From positions 530,059 to 594,058 of the forward strand of contig NZ_FPKO01000008.1 in the NCBI RefSeq assembly GCF_900119385.1: a stretch of 64,000 bases of DNA, read 5' to 3'. Each line of letters opens with the position of its first letter. Positions within the stretch are counted from its first letter, which is position 1. This DNA is from Thermophilibacter mediterraneus (GTDB lineage: Bacteria; Actinomycetota; Coriobacteriia; Coriobacteriales; Atopobiaceae). Below the pieces are notes generated by a model. That model had not been told where the DNA came from, made no database searches, and saw nothing but the letters and a program-made list of their open reading frames with translations. The translations under genes and the position numbers were made by a program. Below, piece by piece: positions 50,158 to 58,713 of this stretch.

Positions 50158-50808
50158 CTACGGCCTCACCACGAGGCTCGCGCCCGTGAGGCGCTGCGCG
50201 ATCACGTACATGTTGGTGACCTCGCCAACGGCGAGGCGGTCGGTGATGCCGTAGTGGTCCAGGCACGTTCCGCAGGTGAGGACCTCCACGCCCGACTCGG
50301 CGAGGCCGCGCAGGTCGTCGAGGGCGTCCGACCCCTCGCAGCTCAGGTGCGCGCCGCCGTTGTAGAGCAGCACGCACGCCGGCAGCTCGTCGAGCTGCGT
50401 GAGGGCAAAGACGAAGCCCTTCATGAGCTTGCGGCCCAGCTCGTCGTCGCCGGTGCCCATGGTCTCGGCCGTGATGGCCACCACGACGTTGCGCGGGGCA
50501 GCCGCGGCGGCCTCGCCGGCGCCCGTCGGGACGTCGCAGGTCACGGCCTCGGCCTCTCCGCCGGCCACCACGACGGCCTCGGACGCCCGCACGGTGACGC
50601 GCCACTCCCTCTGGGCCCGCCGCTCGACCGAGACCTCGCAGCCGCGCCCCTCCCCCATGCGCGTGAGGTTCTGCACGGCCACCTCGTTGTCCACGAGCGT
50701 CTCCACCGCGCCCGGCCCCCCGAGCGCGCCGAGCGCCTTGAGCGTCCGGACCACCGGGATGGGGCACGCCTCCCCGCGCGCGTCGATCGTCAGCACCGTC
50801 TCTGCCAT
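50158..50808 (-). CDS. yedF: Selenium-metabolism protein YedF (TusA-DsrE fusion)
   Basis: A 216-residue protein with an N-terminal TusA-like domain (LTIDARGEACPIPVVRTLKAL, Cys in the CPxP motif) and a C-terminal DsrE-like domain (MGTGDDELGRKLMKGFVFALT, then VEVLTCGTCLDHYGI). The two-domain form is the version linked to selenium metabolism. It likely relays selenium or sulfur as a persulfide-type adduct. GGGAGGCAGAC precedes the ATG. It lies between yjiL and DUF3343 in one operon. Confidence 0.9.
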   Translation of the reverse strand: MAETVLTIDARGEACPIPVVRTLKALGALGGPGAVETLVDNEVAVQNLTRMGEGRGCEVSVERRAQREWRVTVRASEAVVVAGGEAEAVTCDVPTGAGEAAAAAPRNVVVAITAETMGTGDDELGRKLMKGFVFALTQLDELPACVLLYNGGAHLSCEGSDALDDLRGLAESGVEVLTCGTCLDHYGITDRLAVGEVTNMYVIAQRLTGASLVVRP

Positions 50809-50896
50809 GTCTGCCTCCCGTCAGGCCCCGCGGGGCCACCGTCATCTCGTCCCACAGACCCGCGCGGCGAGAAGGACCTCCCCGCGCGGCCGCTCG

Positions 50897-51682
50897 CTAA
50901 CCCATGTCAAGCGCCGTCAGCGCGGCCCCGAGCGCACCGGCGTAGCGCGCCTCGGGGCAGGTCGTCACCGGGGCGCCGAGAAGCGCGGCCAGACGCTCCA
51001 CCACGTAGCCATTGTCGCAGAGCCCGCCCGTCAGGTAGTACGGCGCCGCGGCGCCCGACGAGGCCGCCAGCGTCGCCACGCGCGCCACGACGCTCTCCAC
51101 CACGCCGCTGGCGATGTTCTCCCGCGGCTCTCCGCGGCCCACGAGGCCGATGACCTCGCTCTCCGCGAAGACGGTGCACATGCTGGAGATCCTCGTCGGC
51201 TCGCCGGCGCGGGCGAGCGCGGAGAGCTCCCCCTGCGAGACGCCCAGGCGGTCCGCCATGACCTCGAGGAAGCGCCCTGTGCCCGCGGCGCACTTGTCGT
51301 TCATGGCGAACTTGGCCACGCGCCCCGCGCGCAGGCGGATGACCTTGGTGTCCTGACCGCCCACGTCGATCACGGTGCCCTCGGGTCCAAACAGGCGCGC
51401 GGCGCCGCGGCCGTGGCAGGTGATCTCGGTCACCACCTTGTCCGCGTAGGGCACCGCGACGCGCCCGTAGCCGGTGGCGACCACGCGCACGTCGGGCGTG
51501 CAAAGGTGCCTGTCACTTTTGCACGCCTCGAGGACGGCGCGGGCGCGCTCCGCGGCGTCCACGCTCGAGAAGCCGGTGGGCATGAGCTCGGTGCGCACGA
51601 GGCCGCCGTCGGCGTCGACCACCGCGACCTTCGTGGCCGTGGACCCGATGTCCACGCCCATGCCCAGACGTCCAGACGACAC
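50897..51682 (-). CDS. yjiL: Activator ATPase of the double-cubane reductase, with repeat insertion
   Basis: A 261-residue ASKHA ATPase of the HgdC/YjiL family. It has phosphate loops MGVDIGSTATK and VIDVGGQDTKV, and the two Cys that hold a [4Fe-4S] cluster between subunits (DKCAAGTG and SSMCTVFAESEV). It should pump electrons into the YjiM partner using ATP. Residues 53-62 (ACKSDRHLCT) come from an in-frame 27-bp element placed just before VVATGYGR, in a region that should be a surface loop. The GTG at 51682 has GGGGAGGGG upstream. Confidence 0.88.
   Translation of the reverse strand: MSSGRLGMGVDIGSTATKVAVVDADGGLVRTELMPTGFSSVDAAERARAVLEACKSDRHLCTPDVRVVATGYGRVAVPYADKVVTEITCHGRGAARLFGPEGTVIDVGGQDTKVIRLRAGRVAKFAMNDKCAAGTGRFLEVMADRLGVSQGELSALARAGEPTRISSMCTVFAESEVIGLVGRGEPRENIASGVVESVVARVATLAASSGAAAPYYLTGGLCDNGYVVERLAALLGAPVTTCPEARYAGALGAALTALDMG
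51498..51524. repeat. 27-bp element inside the activator ATPase gene
   Basis: A single copy with core GGTGCCTGTCAC, read in frame as CKSDRHLCT. All catalytic motifs on both sides are intact. Confidence 0.88.
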
Positions 51683-51693
51683 GTCCCCCTCCC

Positions 51694-52860
51694 CTAGAGC
51701 GTCTCGATGAAGGCGGCGATGCGCGTCTCGAGCTGGCCGAGGTCGCCGGAGGAGTAGTCGGTCTCGAGCTTCATGTAGGGGACGCCGGCGGCCTCCACGG
51801 CGCGCTCCATGCGCGCGGCCTCCACGTTGAAGGTGTGGCACGCCGTGAGCACGCACTCGATGACGCCGTCCACGCGGTACTTCTCGACCATCTCGCGCGT
51901 GGCGGCGAAGCGGTCGTCGTTGGGCGTCATGACCGAGCAGTTGATCTTGAGGTAGCGCTCGGCGATGGCGCGCAGGATGTCGGGCGCCTCCTCGTCCACC
52001 ATGAAGCGGTTGGTGCGCTCTCCGCCGCAGTCGTCCTCGCACACCACCACGCCTCCGTTGCGCTCGATGGTGGCCCCGACCTTCCCGATGACGCCGCCCA
52101 CCGGGCACCCCGTGATCAGAATGCGCTTTGCCGCGGGACTGACGGCAGACTCCCCCGCGGCCGCCTGCGCGCTGCGCTGCTCGCAGAGGCGCTCGAGGCT
52201 CTCCACGTAGGCGCGCACGTCAAAGTTGAAGGTACCCGCGAACATCGTGCTCATGAGCTCCACGCCGCTCATGGCGGGCGGGTCGGAGCGCTGCAGCTCG
52301 AAGAGGGCCAGCGTCGCGCGGCGCAGGCGGTTCCTCAGGCGCGCGGCGTCGCGCAGGGCGCCGTCGGTTATCTCGATGCCGTAGAGGCGCTCGAGGGCCT
52401 CCTTGAGGGCGACGACCTCCTGGTACCAGCCCTCGCGCTCGTGCTCGCGGGAGCGGCCCTGCGGCAGGTGCAGGATGTGCGTGGGCTTGAGCTCGTCCAG
52501 CAGCTCGTACATCTTCTTCTTGCCGTCGCAGGTGGTCTCGCCCACGATGAGGTCCGAGAAGTGCGTGAACGGGCACTTCTGCGAGTAGGCGAAGCCGTAG
52601 GTCGACTTGATGAGCGGGCAGAGGTTGGCCGGCAGGACCTCCTCGGCCGCGGGGATGACCTCGTCGGAGGTGCCGCAGAGCCCGACCGCCGAGGCGCCGG
52701 CCGCGTCGATCACCTCGAGCGGCGTGTAGCTGCAGAGGTATCCCACCAGCCTTCCCCCGGCCTGCTTGAAGTCCTTGACCTTGAGAAAGCTCTGTCGGCG
52801 CTGCTCGTTGAACTCCTCGAAGGTGCGCGGGAGCTCGATGGGGGCGCTGGCGTCGGTCAT
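51694..52860 (-). CDS. yjiM: Double-cubane-cluster reductase (HgdB/YjiM family)
   Basis: A 388-residue member of the 2-hydroxyacyl-CoA dehydratase family. The segments [20 protein letters not shown] and [20 protein letters not shown] mark the single-subunit YjiM type that holds a double-cubane [8Fe-9S] cluster. Further Cys are in [17 protein letters not shown] and [11 protein letters not shown]. Such proteins reduce small stable molecules when activated by the ATPase encoded 11 bp downstream. Its repeated presence in selenium loci suggests a role in reducing a selenium species, but that is inference. Confidence 0.88.
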   Translation of the reverse strand: MTDASAPIELPRTFEEFNEQRRQSFLKVKDFKQAGGRLVGYLCSYTPLEVIDAAGASAVGLCGTSDEVIPAAEEVLPANLCPLIKSTYGFAYSQKCPFTHFSDLIVGETTCDGKKKMYELLDELKPTHILHLPQGRSREHEREGWYQEVVALKEALERLYGIEITDGALRDAARLRNRLRRATLALFELQRSDPPAMSGVELMSTMFAGTFNFDVRAYVESLERLCEQRSAQAAAGESAVSPAAKRILITGCPVGGVIGKVGATIERNGGVVVCEDDCGGERTNRFMVDEEAPDILRAIAERYLKINCSVMTPNDDRFAATREMVEKYRVDGVIECVLTACHTFNVEAARMERAVEAAGVPYMKLETDYSSGDLGQLETRIAAFIETL

Positions 52861-52983
52861 GGGTCCTCCTGTCGGTCCGTGGTCCATCCAACGGGTTTGG
52901 TCGCCAAACAAAGAGTAATCTGTCGTTGTAGTTTTGAAACTCCAATGCCCCCGAGCGGTAGGATTGCGTCGAGGAGGTGCGCC

Positions 52984-53667
52984 ATGGAACTGGCGAAGGC
53001 CCTGTGCGTGGGGCGCGGCGTGACGTCGGTGATAGGCAGCGGCGGCAAGACGTCGCTGATCGCTGCGCTGGCGCGCGAGCTGCCGGGCACGGTGGCGCTC
53101 ACCACCACGACGCACGTGCGGCCGTTTGCGGGCATGACGACGCTCGACGGGAGCGACGCGGGCGCCGTTGCAGCGACGCTCGAGCGAGAGCGCGTCGTCT
53201 GCGTGGGAGCCCCGGCAGGCGAGAAGGACCGCGCGGCCGGCAAGCTCGTCGCGGGCGCGCTGGAACCGGCGGAGCTGGCGCAGCTCGCGGACTACGTGCT
53301 CGTGGAGGCGGACGGCTCGCGAGGGCTGCCCCTCAAGGCGCACGCGCCGTGGGAGCCGGTCGTGCCGGGGGTCTCGTCGCAGACGATCCTCGTGGTCGGG
53401 GCGAGTGGCCTTGGCCGTCCCGTGCGCGAGGCGGCGCACCGAGCCGAGCGCTTCTGCGAGCTCGCCGCGTGCGCGCCGGGCGACGCCGCGACGCCTGAGC
53501 TCGTGGCGCGCGTGATAGCCGCCGAGGGCCTGGCCACGCGCGTGCTGGTGAACCAGGCGGACACCGACGAGCTTCTCGCCCGCGCACGCGAGCTCGCGCG
53601 GTGGCTTGACGTCCCAGTGACTGCGGGAAGCCTGCGCGCCGGGCGGCTCGTGGAGCTGCGGCCGTAG
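52984..53667 (+). CDS. yqeC: Selenium-dependent hydroxylase accessory protein YqeC
   Basis: A 227-residue P-loop protein of the YqeC family. Its nucleotide loop is [15 protein letters not shown], followed by [25 protein letters not shown] (family hallmark) and [10 protein letters not shown]. The role is undefined, but the gene co-occurs with yqeB and orphan selD. GAGGAGGTGCGCC precedes the ATG. It is divergent from yjiM, so 52861-52983 holds both promoters. Confidence 0.88.
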   Translation: MELAKALCVGRGVTSVIGSGGKTSLIAALARELPGTVALTTTTHVRPFAGMTTLDGSDAGAVAATLERERVVCVGAPAGEKDRAAGKLVAGALEPAELAQLADYVLVEADGSRGLPLKAHAPWEPVVPGVSSQTILVVGASGLGRPVREAAHRAERFCELAACAPGDAATPELVARVIAAEGLATRVLVNQADTDELLARARELARWLDVPVTAGSLRAGRLVELRP

Positions 53668-53773
53668 ACGACGCATGCCGCAGGCGCGAGGCGCACGAGA
53701 AGAGCCTGCGAACTCGGGCGTTGTTTCGCCAAGAGCTGGCAAAATACCCTGTTCATTTTGCTTGACCCAATAT

Positions 53774-53803
53774 AGAACATGTGTACTATAGAACATGTGT
53801 TTG
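53774..53803. promoter_or_regulatory. Two direct near-copies of the GAACAnnTGTTC box
   Basis: AGAACATGTGTACT (53774-53787) and AGAACATGTGTTTG (53790-53803) are direct repeats 16 bp apart upstream of the DUF1016 gene. The first differs from AGAACANNTGTTCT at one position. Same regulator as at 26590 and 36065 is possible. Confidence 0.45.
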
Positions 53804-53820
53804 ATGAATGGGAGGAGAGC

Positions 53821-54912
53821 ATGGGAGACAAGGTCGGGGCCTTTGCACCGTTGGACAGCGAGCTCGCATACGTAAGGAGCGACGACATAGTCGCGGACGC
53901 CTGCACCATCATCGACGGTGCCCGGGAGTTCTCCCAAAGAGCGGTAAACGTGGCGCTCGTGCGGAGAAACTGGCTGCTGGGAAGACGTATCGCCGAGGAG
54001 GAGCTGGGTGGGAAAGAACGCGCGGAGTATGGCAGGGAGGTCATCAAGGAGCTCTCCCGAGAGCTAACGCCACGCTATGGGAAGGGATTCGAGCAGAGAA
54101 ATCTCTATCGCTTCGTGCAGTTCTACAGGACCTATCCGCAGATTTTGTCATCACCGATGACAAAATCTCGAGGTCCCCTCACCTGGACGCACTACATCGC
54201 GCTCCTCAAGGTAACGGACCCGGCGGCTCGCCTTTGGTATGAACAGGAGGCGCTCGGCGAGGGTTGGAGCGTCCGCACCCTCCAGCGCAACATCAGCACC
54301 CTTTATTATCAGCGCCTTCTCATGTCACAGGTCACGGAGCCCGTTGTTGCGGAGATGCGCGAGAAGGCTGCCGAGTACGAGCGGAGCCGCCTCGAGTTTG
54401 TGAAGAACCCCGTCATAGCAGAGTTTCTCGGCGTGCCACAGGACAAGAGCTTTGCCGAGACGGACCTCGAGGAGGCCATCCTCTCCAACCTGCAGACGTT
54501 TCTCATGGAGCTCGGCAAGGGCTACGCCTTCGTCGCGCGCCAGCAGCGTATCCACGCAGATCCAGATGACTACTACGTCGACCTGGTCTTCTATAACTAC
54601 ATCCTCAAGTGCTTCGTATTGATCGATCTCAAGACGGGCAAGATCACGCACCAGGACATCGGACAGATGGACATGTACGTCCGCATGTACGATGACCTCA
54701 GGCGACAGCCGGACGATAACCCCACGCTGGGGATCATCCTGTGCACTGAGACCAACGAGACGATCGCGCGCTATTCAGTGCTCCACGACAGCAAGCAGCT
54801 CTTCACGGCAAGGTACGAACTCTGCCTCCCGAGCGAAGAAGAGCTGCGCGCCGAGATTGAGCATCAAAAGGAGATGTTCTATCTCCAACGCGGCGAACAA
54901 GAGGGCTTATGA
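53821..54912 (+). CDS. DUF1016/YhcG-type PD-(D/E)xK nuclease
   Basis: A 363-residue protein of the YhcG/PDDEXK nuclease family. The N-terminal DUF1016_N domain ([20 protein letters not shown], then [20 protein letters not shown]) is followed by the nuclease domain with [10 protein letters not shown] and [15 protein letters not shown], the D and DxK positions of the fold. The ATG at 53821 has GGGAGGAG upstream; an earlier ATG at 53779 lies within the operator-like repeats. Members are linked to restriction-modification and mobile DNA. Codon use is more AT-rich than the neighbours, suggesting recent transfer. Confidence 0.85.
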   Translation: MGDKVGAFAPLDSELAYVRSDDIVADACTIIDGAREFSQRAVNVALVRRNWLLGRRIAEEELGGKERAEYGREVIKELSRELTPRYGKGFEQRNLYRFVQFYRTYPQILSSPMTKSRGPLTWTHYIALLKVTDPAARLWYEQEALGEGWSVRTLQRNISTLYYQRLLMSQVTEPVVAEMREKAAEYERSRLEFVKNPVIAEFLGVPQDKSFAETDLEEAILSNLQTFLMELGKGYAFVARQQRIHADPDDYYVDLVFYNYILKCFVLIDLKTGKITHQDIGQMDMYVRMYDDLRRQPDDNPTLGIILCTETNETIARYSVLHDSKQLFTARYELCLPSEEELRAEIEHQKEMFYLQRGEQEGL

Positions 54913-55221
54913 GCACAGGCATCCCCTTGTCGAGGGCCTTCTCCAGGGAGTTGCGCTCACAGAATCGGCTCTCACGGCCGTTGCGCACGCAGTCGTCCAT
55001 GAGCTGCCACAAGACTCCCATCAGGTGCCCGTTGCAGACGTCCACGATGCCGCCCAACCATCTCCGCGCTCATGCGACCGCCGCCATCTTGGCAATGGCG
55101 CGGAACGGAATGCGCGCGGCACGCCGCAACCGAAGCGCAACCGCACGTTGCGCGATAGGTGCTGTCCGCAACCGGACCGCAGCGCTACATTTGGCTCAAC
55201 GTTGCGGGGAGAGGAGCGGAG
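54913..55221. other. Gap with no supported gene
   Basis: A leftward frame at about 54900-55057 reads NGHLMGVLWQLMDDCV and ESRFCERNSLEKALDKGMPV, which looks protein-like and may be a remnant I cannot name. A small stem GCGCAAC-N5-GTTGCGC lies near 55136-55154. The promoter for the gene at 55222 should lie at the right end. Confidence 0.35.
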
Positions 55222-55599
55222 ATGGAAGGTCGACTGTTGGGTCTGGGCCCCTTTGAGCTCATCGTCTTTGTGCTGCCGGCGCTCTTGGCGCGCATCATAC
55301 CCTGGGTCCTCTTCGTCATCCTGTGCATCCTCGCCATCCGCTGGTTCATCCGGCAGGAACGCCCGCGCAAGGACCCGGAGTCCGTGGCGGTGCGCCGCTC
55401 GCTCGCCGAGGTGCTGCGCTCCCACCGCGAGCGCTGCAAGATGACGCAGGAGTTCGTCGCCGAGAAGATCGGCGTGAGCCGCCAGGCCGTCTCGAAGTGG
55501 GAATCCGGCGCGTCCGAGCCCAGCACCACCAACCTCGTGAAGGTCGCCCGCCTCTACGGCGTCGACCCCGCCGAGCTCCTGCGCGAGGTGGAGGCGTAG
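55222..55599 (+). CDS. Membrane-anchored XRE regulator
   Basis: A 125-residue protein with an N-terminal membrane helix (residues 11-43: LIVFVLPALLARIIPWVLFV then ILCILAIRWFI) and a C-terminal HTH (LAEVLRSHRERCKMTQEFVA then EKIGVSRQAVSKWESGASEP). This is the reverse order of the XRE-membrane proteins at 26850 and 29812. GAGGAGCGG precedes the ATG. Targets are unknown. Confidence 0.75.
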   Translation: MEGRLLGLGPFELIVFVLPALLARIIPWVLFVILCILAIRWFIRQERPRKDPESVAVRRSLAEVLRSHRERCKMTQEFVAEKIGVSRQAVSKWESGASEPSTTNLVKVARLYGVDPAELLREVEA

Positions 55600-55644
55600 G
55601 CGAGAAGGACCGACGGGGCGCGAGCTCACACCGTCCTTCTCGCC
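55599..55644. terminator. Inverted pair of GAGAAGGAC motifs
   Basis: GGCGAGAAGGAC (55599-55610) and GTCCTTCTCGCC (55633-55644) pair over 12 bp right at the stop of the XRE gene. The window's dispersed 9-mer thus forms a terminator-like hairpin between convergent genes, as paired uptake sequences do in Neisseria and Haemophilus. Confidence 0.65.
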
Positions 55645-55664
55645 ACCTGCGGGCCCGAAACGGA

Positions 55665-55733
55665 GGACGCCGGGCGGTTTCCTAAGCGGAAGTTTCTCGA
55701 AGAGCACTTCCGCGTGGAAACCGCTCGGCGTCC
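55665..55733. terminator. Long two-part hairpin between convergent genes
   Basis: An outer stem of 18 bp (55665-55682 with 55716-55733, one G-U type mismatch) encloses an inner stem GCGGAAGT/ACTTCCGC (55686-55693 with 55706-55713). It lies 20 bp past the ridA stop and likely terminates ridA transcription; a stable RNA cannot be excluded. Confidence 0.65.
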
Positions 55734-55753
55734 CTCTACCCGTGAGGCTCAGC

Positions 55754-56140
55754 CTACAGGTAGGCCACTGCCTTGATCTCGACCTTGGCAGCCTTGGGCA
55801 GCGCGGCCACCTCAAAGGCGGCGCGGCTGGGGTACGGCGCCGTGAAGAACTCGCCGTAGACCTCGTTCATCGCGCCGAAGTCGGCGATGTCGTCGAGCAG
55901 GACGGTGACCTCGGCCACGTCGGCCATGCTCGCGCCGGCGGCCTCGAGGATGTTCTTGATGTTGGTCAGGCTCTGGCGGGTCTGGGCGGCGATGTCCTCG
56001 CCGGCGAACTCGCCGGTCGCCGGGTCGATCGGCAGCTGTCCGGACACGTGGATCGCGCGCGTCGCGGGGGCGACGGTTGCCGCGGAGTAGGGGCCGAGCG
56101 CCGCGGGGGCCTTGTCGGTGACGATTGCCTCGATTGCCAT
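55754..56140 (-). CDS. ridA: RidA family enamine/imine deaminase
   Basis: A 128-residue YjgF/RidA protein that hydrolyses reactive 2-aminoacrylate-type enamines released by PLP enzymes. Hallmarks are APAALGPYSAATVA, VSGQLPIDP, NIKNILEAAGASMADVAEVTV and the active-site Arg in YPSRAAFEV. GGAGAAGAAC precedes the ATG, so the ribosome site doubles as a GAGAAGAAC motif. In this cluster it could clear the enamine from diaminopropionate ammonia-lyase (YgeX), which fits the operon. Confidence 0.92.
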   Translation of the reverse strand: MAIEAIVTDKAPAALGPYSAATVAPATRAIHVSGQLPIDPATGEFAGEDIAAQTRQSLTNIKNILEAAGASMADVAEVTVLLDDIADFGAMNEVYGEFFTAPYPSRAAFEVAALPKAAKVEIKAVAYL

Positions 56141-56163
56141 GTTCTTCTCCTTTGTCTCGTGCC

Positions 56164-56190
56164 GTGCAAAAGTGACAGGCACCTTTGCAC
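56164..56190. repeat. 27-bp element between hydA and ridA
   Basis: A single copy with core GTGACAGGCACC in the 58-bp gap between the hydA stop and the ridA ribosome site. Confidence 0.88.
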
Positions 56191-56198
56191 ATTTTTCC

Positions 56199-57572
56199 CT
56201 ATCTTGCCACGAAGCGGCCGGGGGTGGCGCCGCAGGGCTCGCCGTCGCGCGCCACGAGCACGCCGCCCACGTACACGAGGCGCGCGCGGCCGTGCGCCTC
56301 GAAGCCCTCCCACGGCGTGTAGTCGACGGCCTGGTGCTGGGTCGCCGCGCCGATGGTCCAGCGCGCCGACGGGTCCCACACGCAGACGTCGGCGGCGGCG
56401 CCCACGGCGAGCCTGCCGCGCTCGGGCCACAGGCCGAAGGTGCGCGCCGGGCCCTCCGCCAGCAGGCGGCAGAGCTCCGTCGGGCCGAGCTGGCCCTCGA
56501 AGCTCGTGGCCATCACGGCCGGGCGGTGCTCGATGCCGGGGCCCCCGTTGGGGATCTTGGTGAAGTCGCCGCGCCCACGGTCCTTCTGGCCGCGCAGGTT
56601 GAACGAGCAGTGGTCCGTCGCGATGGAGTCCACCTCGCCCGCGAGCACGGCGCCGCGCAGCGCGCGGACGTCGGAGGGCTTGCGCAGCGGCGGGCTCATC
56701 ACGTACTTGGCGCCCGCGAAGCCGTCGTCGCCCGACTCGAGGTAGCGCGTGTCGTCGAGCGTGAGGTACTGCGGGCAGGTCTCCACGTAGACGCCGCGCT
56801 GGCCGCGGGAGCGCGCCGCGCGCACGGCCTCGAGGCCGAGCGCCGTCGAGAGGTGCACCACGTTCACGCGCGCACCCGCGATCCGGGCCAGGTAGAGCAG
56901 GCGCGAGACCGCGTCGGCCTCGGCCTCCGCCGGGCGCGAGAGCGGGTGCCCCTCCGGCCCCGTGACGCCCTCGGCGAGCACGCGGCGCTGAAGCTCGTTC
57001 ACGACGTCGCCGTTCTCGCAGTGGACGCAGAGCACTGCGTCGAGGTCGCGCGCGACCTCCAGGCAGCGCAGGGTCTCGGCGTCGGTGAGGCGCAGGTGGT
57101 CGTAGGCGAGGTAGGTCTTGAAGCTGGAGACGCCCGCGTCGCGCATGCGGCGCATCTGCGCGGGAGAGTCCTCCCCCCACTCCGCGATCGCCATGTGGAA
57201 GCCGTAGTTGGCGGTGCAGCCCGCGCCGGACTCCGCGCGGCGGTGCCACTCGGCGAGCGCCTCGTCCATGGTCACGCCGCGGTCCGCCGTGGCGTAGTCC
57301 ACGATCGTGGTGGTGCCCCCGCAGGCGGCCGCGCGGGTCCCCGTCTCGAAGCTGTCGGCGGTCCAGTCCATGCCGGTCCAGCATTGCAGGTGCGTGTGCG
57401 CGTCGATGAAGCCGGGGAAGACCCAGCAGCCCGAGACGTCGACGACCTCGTCGCCGGGCGCCGGCTCGATGCGCGCCGCGAGCCCCGCGATCTTGTCGCC
57501 CTCGAGCGCGACGTCCCCCCGTCGGAGGCCGTCCGGCGTGACCAGCGTCCCGTTTGCAAGGATCTCTCTCAC
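56199..57572 (-). CDS. hydA: Dihydropyrimidinase/phenylhydantoinase-like amidohydrolase
   Basis: A 457-residue cyclic amidohydrolase of the HydA/dihydropyrimidinase group. Metal ligands are visible: HTH in FPGFIDAHTHL, the carboxylated Lys in FKTYLAYD, His in VVHLST and VCVHCENG, and Asp in IATDHCSFN. Proteins like this sit in E. coli beside ygeWXY and yqeA. A ring-opening step producing a ureido acid would feed the carbamoyltransferase and carbamate kinase encoded upstream. The GTG at 57572 has GGGAGGG 6 bp upstream; a TTG within the repeat at 57602 is less likely. Confidence 0.88.
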   Translation of the reverse strand: MREILANGTLVTPDGLRRGDVALEGDKIAGLAARIEPAPGDEVVDVSGCWVFPGFIDAHTHLQCWTGMDWTADSFETGTRAAACGGTTTIVDYATADRGVTMDEALAEWHRRAESGAGCTANYGFHMAIAEWGEDSPAQMRRMRDAGVSSFKTYLAYDHLRLTDAETLRCLEVARDLDAVLCVHCENGDVVNELQRRVLAEGVTGPEGHPLSRPAEAEADAVSRLLYLARIAGARVNVVHLSTALGLEAVRAARSRGQRGVYVETCPQYLTLDDTRYLESGDDGFAGAKYVMSPPLRKPSDVRALRGAVLAGEVDSIATDHCSFNLRGQKDRGRGDFTKIPNGGPGIEHRPAVMATSFEGQLGPTELCRLLAEGPARTFGLWPERGRLAVGAAADVCVWDPSARWTIGAATQHQAVDYTPWEGFEAHGRARLVYVGGVLVARDGEPCGATPGRFVAR

Positions 57573-57595
57573 CGCAATCCCTCCCCTCTCGTTAC

Positions 57596-57664
57596 CTGAC
57601 AAAGGTGACAGGGCACTTTGTCAGGGTTCGGTTTCCTGACAAAGTGCCCTGTCACCTTTGTCAG
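57596..57664. repeat. Variant palindromic element, inverted pair
   Basis: Two 29-bp copies (57596-57624, 57636-57664) head to head with an 11-bp spacer. Arms are CTGACAAA/TTTGTCAG instead of GTGCAAAA/TTTTGCAC, but the core GGTGACAGGGCAC is close to the common core. The mocA-like stop codon lies inside the right copy. Confidence 0.88.
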
Positions 57665-58605
57665 GTCCTGTCGGCCAGCACGGCCTCGAGCCGAGCGAGG
57701 TCGTCCCGCGTGTCCACGTCCGCGAGCTCCCACTCGTCCGACGCCTCGATCGTCCGCACGCGCCCCTCGAGCTCGGCGTGGCCGGCGAGAAGCGCCCGGC
57801 CGCCCACGTCCCCGTCGAGGTGCGCGAGCGCCCCGAGCGTGTCCGACGGCCAGAGGACCGGGTTTCCCGCGCGGCCGCGCCAGGCGAGGCGCACGATGGC
57901 CGTGGGCTCGTGCGTGAGCGCGCCGACCATGGCGCGCACGCTCCCCTCGCCCAGGAGCGGCTGGTCGCCCGTCACGAAGAGGCAGCCGGCGCGCTCGCCC
58001 AGCGCCGCGAGGCCCGCGCGCATCGTGTCGCTCTTGAGGGGCCCCTCGGCGCGCACGCAGCGCGCGCCGAGCCGGTCGCAGAGCCCCTCCACCTCGTCCC
58101 AGCGCGTCACGACCACCACGTCGAGGAGGTCGGCGGGCAGCGCGCGGAGCGTGCGCTCGAGCACGGGGACGCCGGCGAGCGGCGCCACGAGCTTCTCCCC
58201 CGCGGCGCCCCCGAAGCGCTCCCCGGCGCCCGACGCCATGACCACGCAGCCCAGGCGCGGCACGTCCCGGAAGCCCGAGAAGCACGTGGCGTACGCCGCG
58301 CCGAGCGCCCAGCGGCTCGTGCGCTCGAAGGAGCGGTAGCGCTCGATGAGGTCGAGCGCCTCGGGCGTGAGGCGCGACCCGCCCCCGCCGGAGCCGCCCA
58401 CGGTGCGCTGGGTCAGGCGAAAGCCGAACGCGCTCTCGGCGTCGCGGACGAGGCGCGTGGCCTTGGTGTAGGCCATCCCCATCTCTATGGCCGCGGCGCG
58501 CAGGCTGCCCAGCTCGCCCACGCGCTCCAGCAGGTCGACGGGACCGGGCCCGAAGACCCGGCGCCCGTCGTCGCCCAGAAGGTATGCCCTGAGGTCGGGC
58601 CTCAT
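57661..58605 (-). CDS. ModE-like HTH fused to MocA-type nucleotidyltransferase
   Basis: A 314-residue fusion. Residues 1-100 are a ModE/LysR-type HTH (PVDLLERVGELGSLRAAAIE, then MGMAYTKATRLVRDAESAFG and the wing TVGGSGGGGSRLTPEALDLI). Residues 118-314 are a MobA/MocA-type nucleotidyltransferase (CVVMASGAGERFGG then AAGEKLVAPLAG; FVTGDQPLL; GRAGNPVLWP), which makes the cytosine dinucleotide cofactor of xanthine dehydrogenase-type enzymes. It lacks the molybdate-binding TOBE part of ModE. The ATG at 58605 has AAGGTG upstream. It may bind the ModE-like box at 48374. Confidence 0.87.
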   Translation of the reverse strand: MRPDLRAYLLGDDGRRVFGPGPVDLLERVGELGSLRAAAIEMGMAYTKATRLVRDAESAFGFRLTQRTVGGSGGGGSRLTPEALDLIERYRSFERTSRWALGAAYATCFSGFRDVPRLGCVVMASGAGERFGGAAGEKLVAPLAGVPVLERTLRALPADLLDVVVVTRWDEVEGLCDRLGARCVRAEGPLKSDTMRAGLAALGERAGCLFVTGDQPLLGEGSVRAMVGALTHEPTAIVRLAWRGRAGNPVLWPSDTLGALAHLDGDVGGRALLAGHAELEGRVRTIEASDEWELADVDTRDDLARLEAVLADRT

Positions 58606-58685
58606 GCGTCCGTGCACCTTCCCCTCATCCTTCTCACCGGCCGTGAATCGGGGCTGGCCCCAACTCACTAAAACGCGCCGTCAGC

Positions 58686-58712
58686 GTGCAAAAGTGACTG
58701 TCCCCTTTGCAC
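58686..58712. repeat. 27-bp element abutting the carbamate kinase stop
   Basis: A single copy one base downstream of the carbamate kinase stop codon, in the gap before the ModE-MocA gene. Confidence 0.88.
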
Positions 58713-58713
58713 G

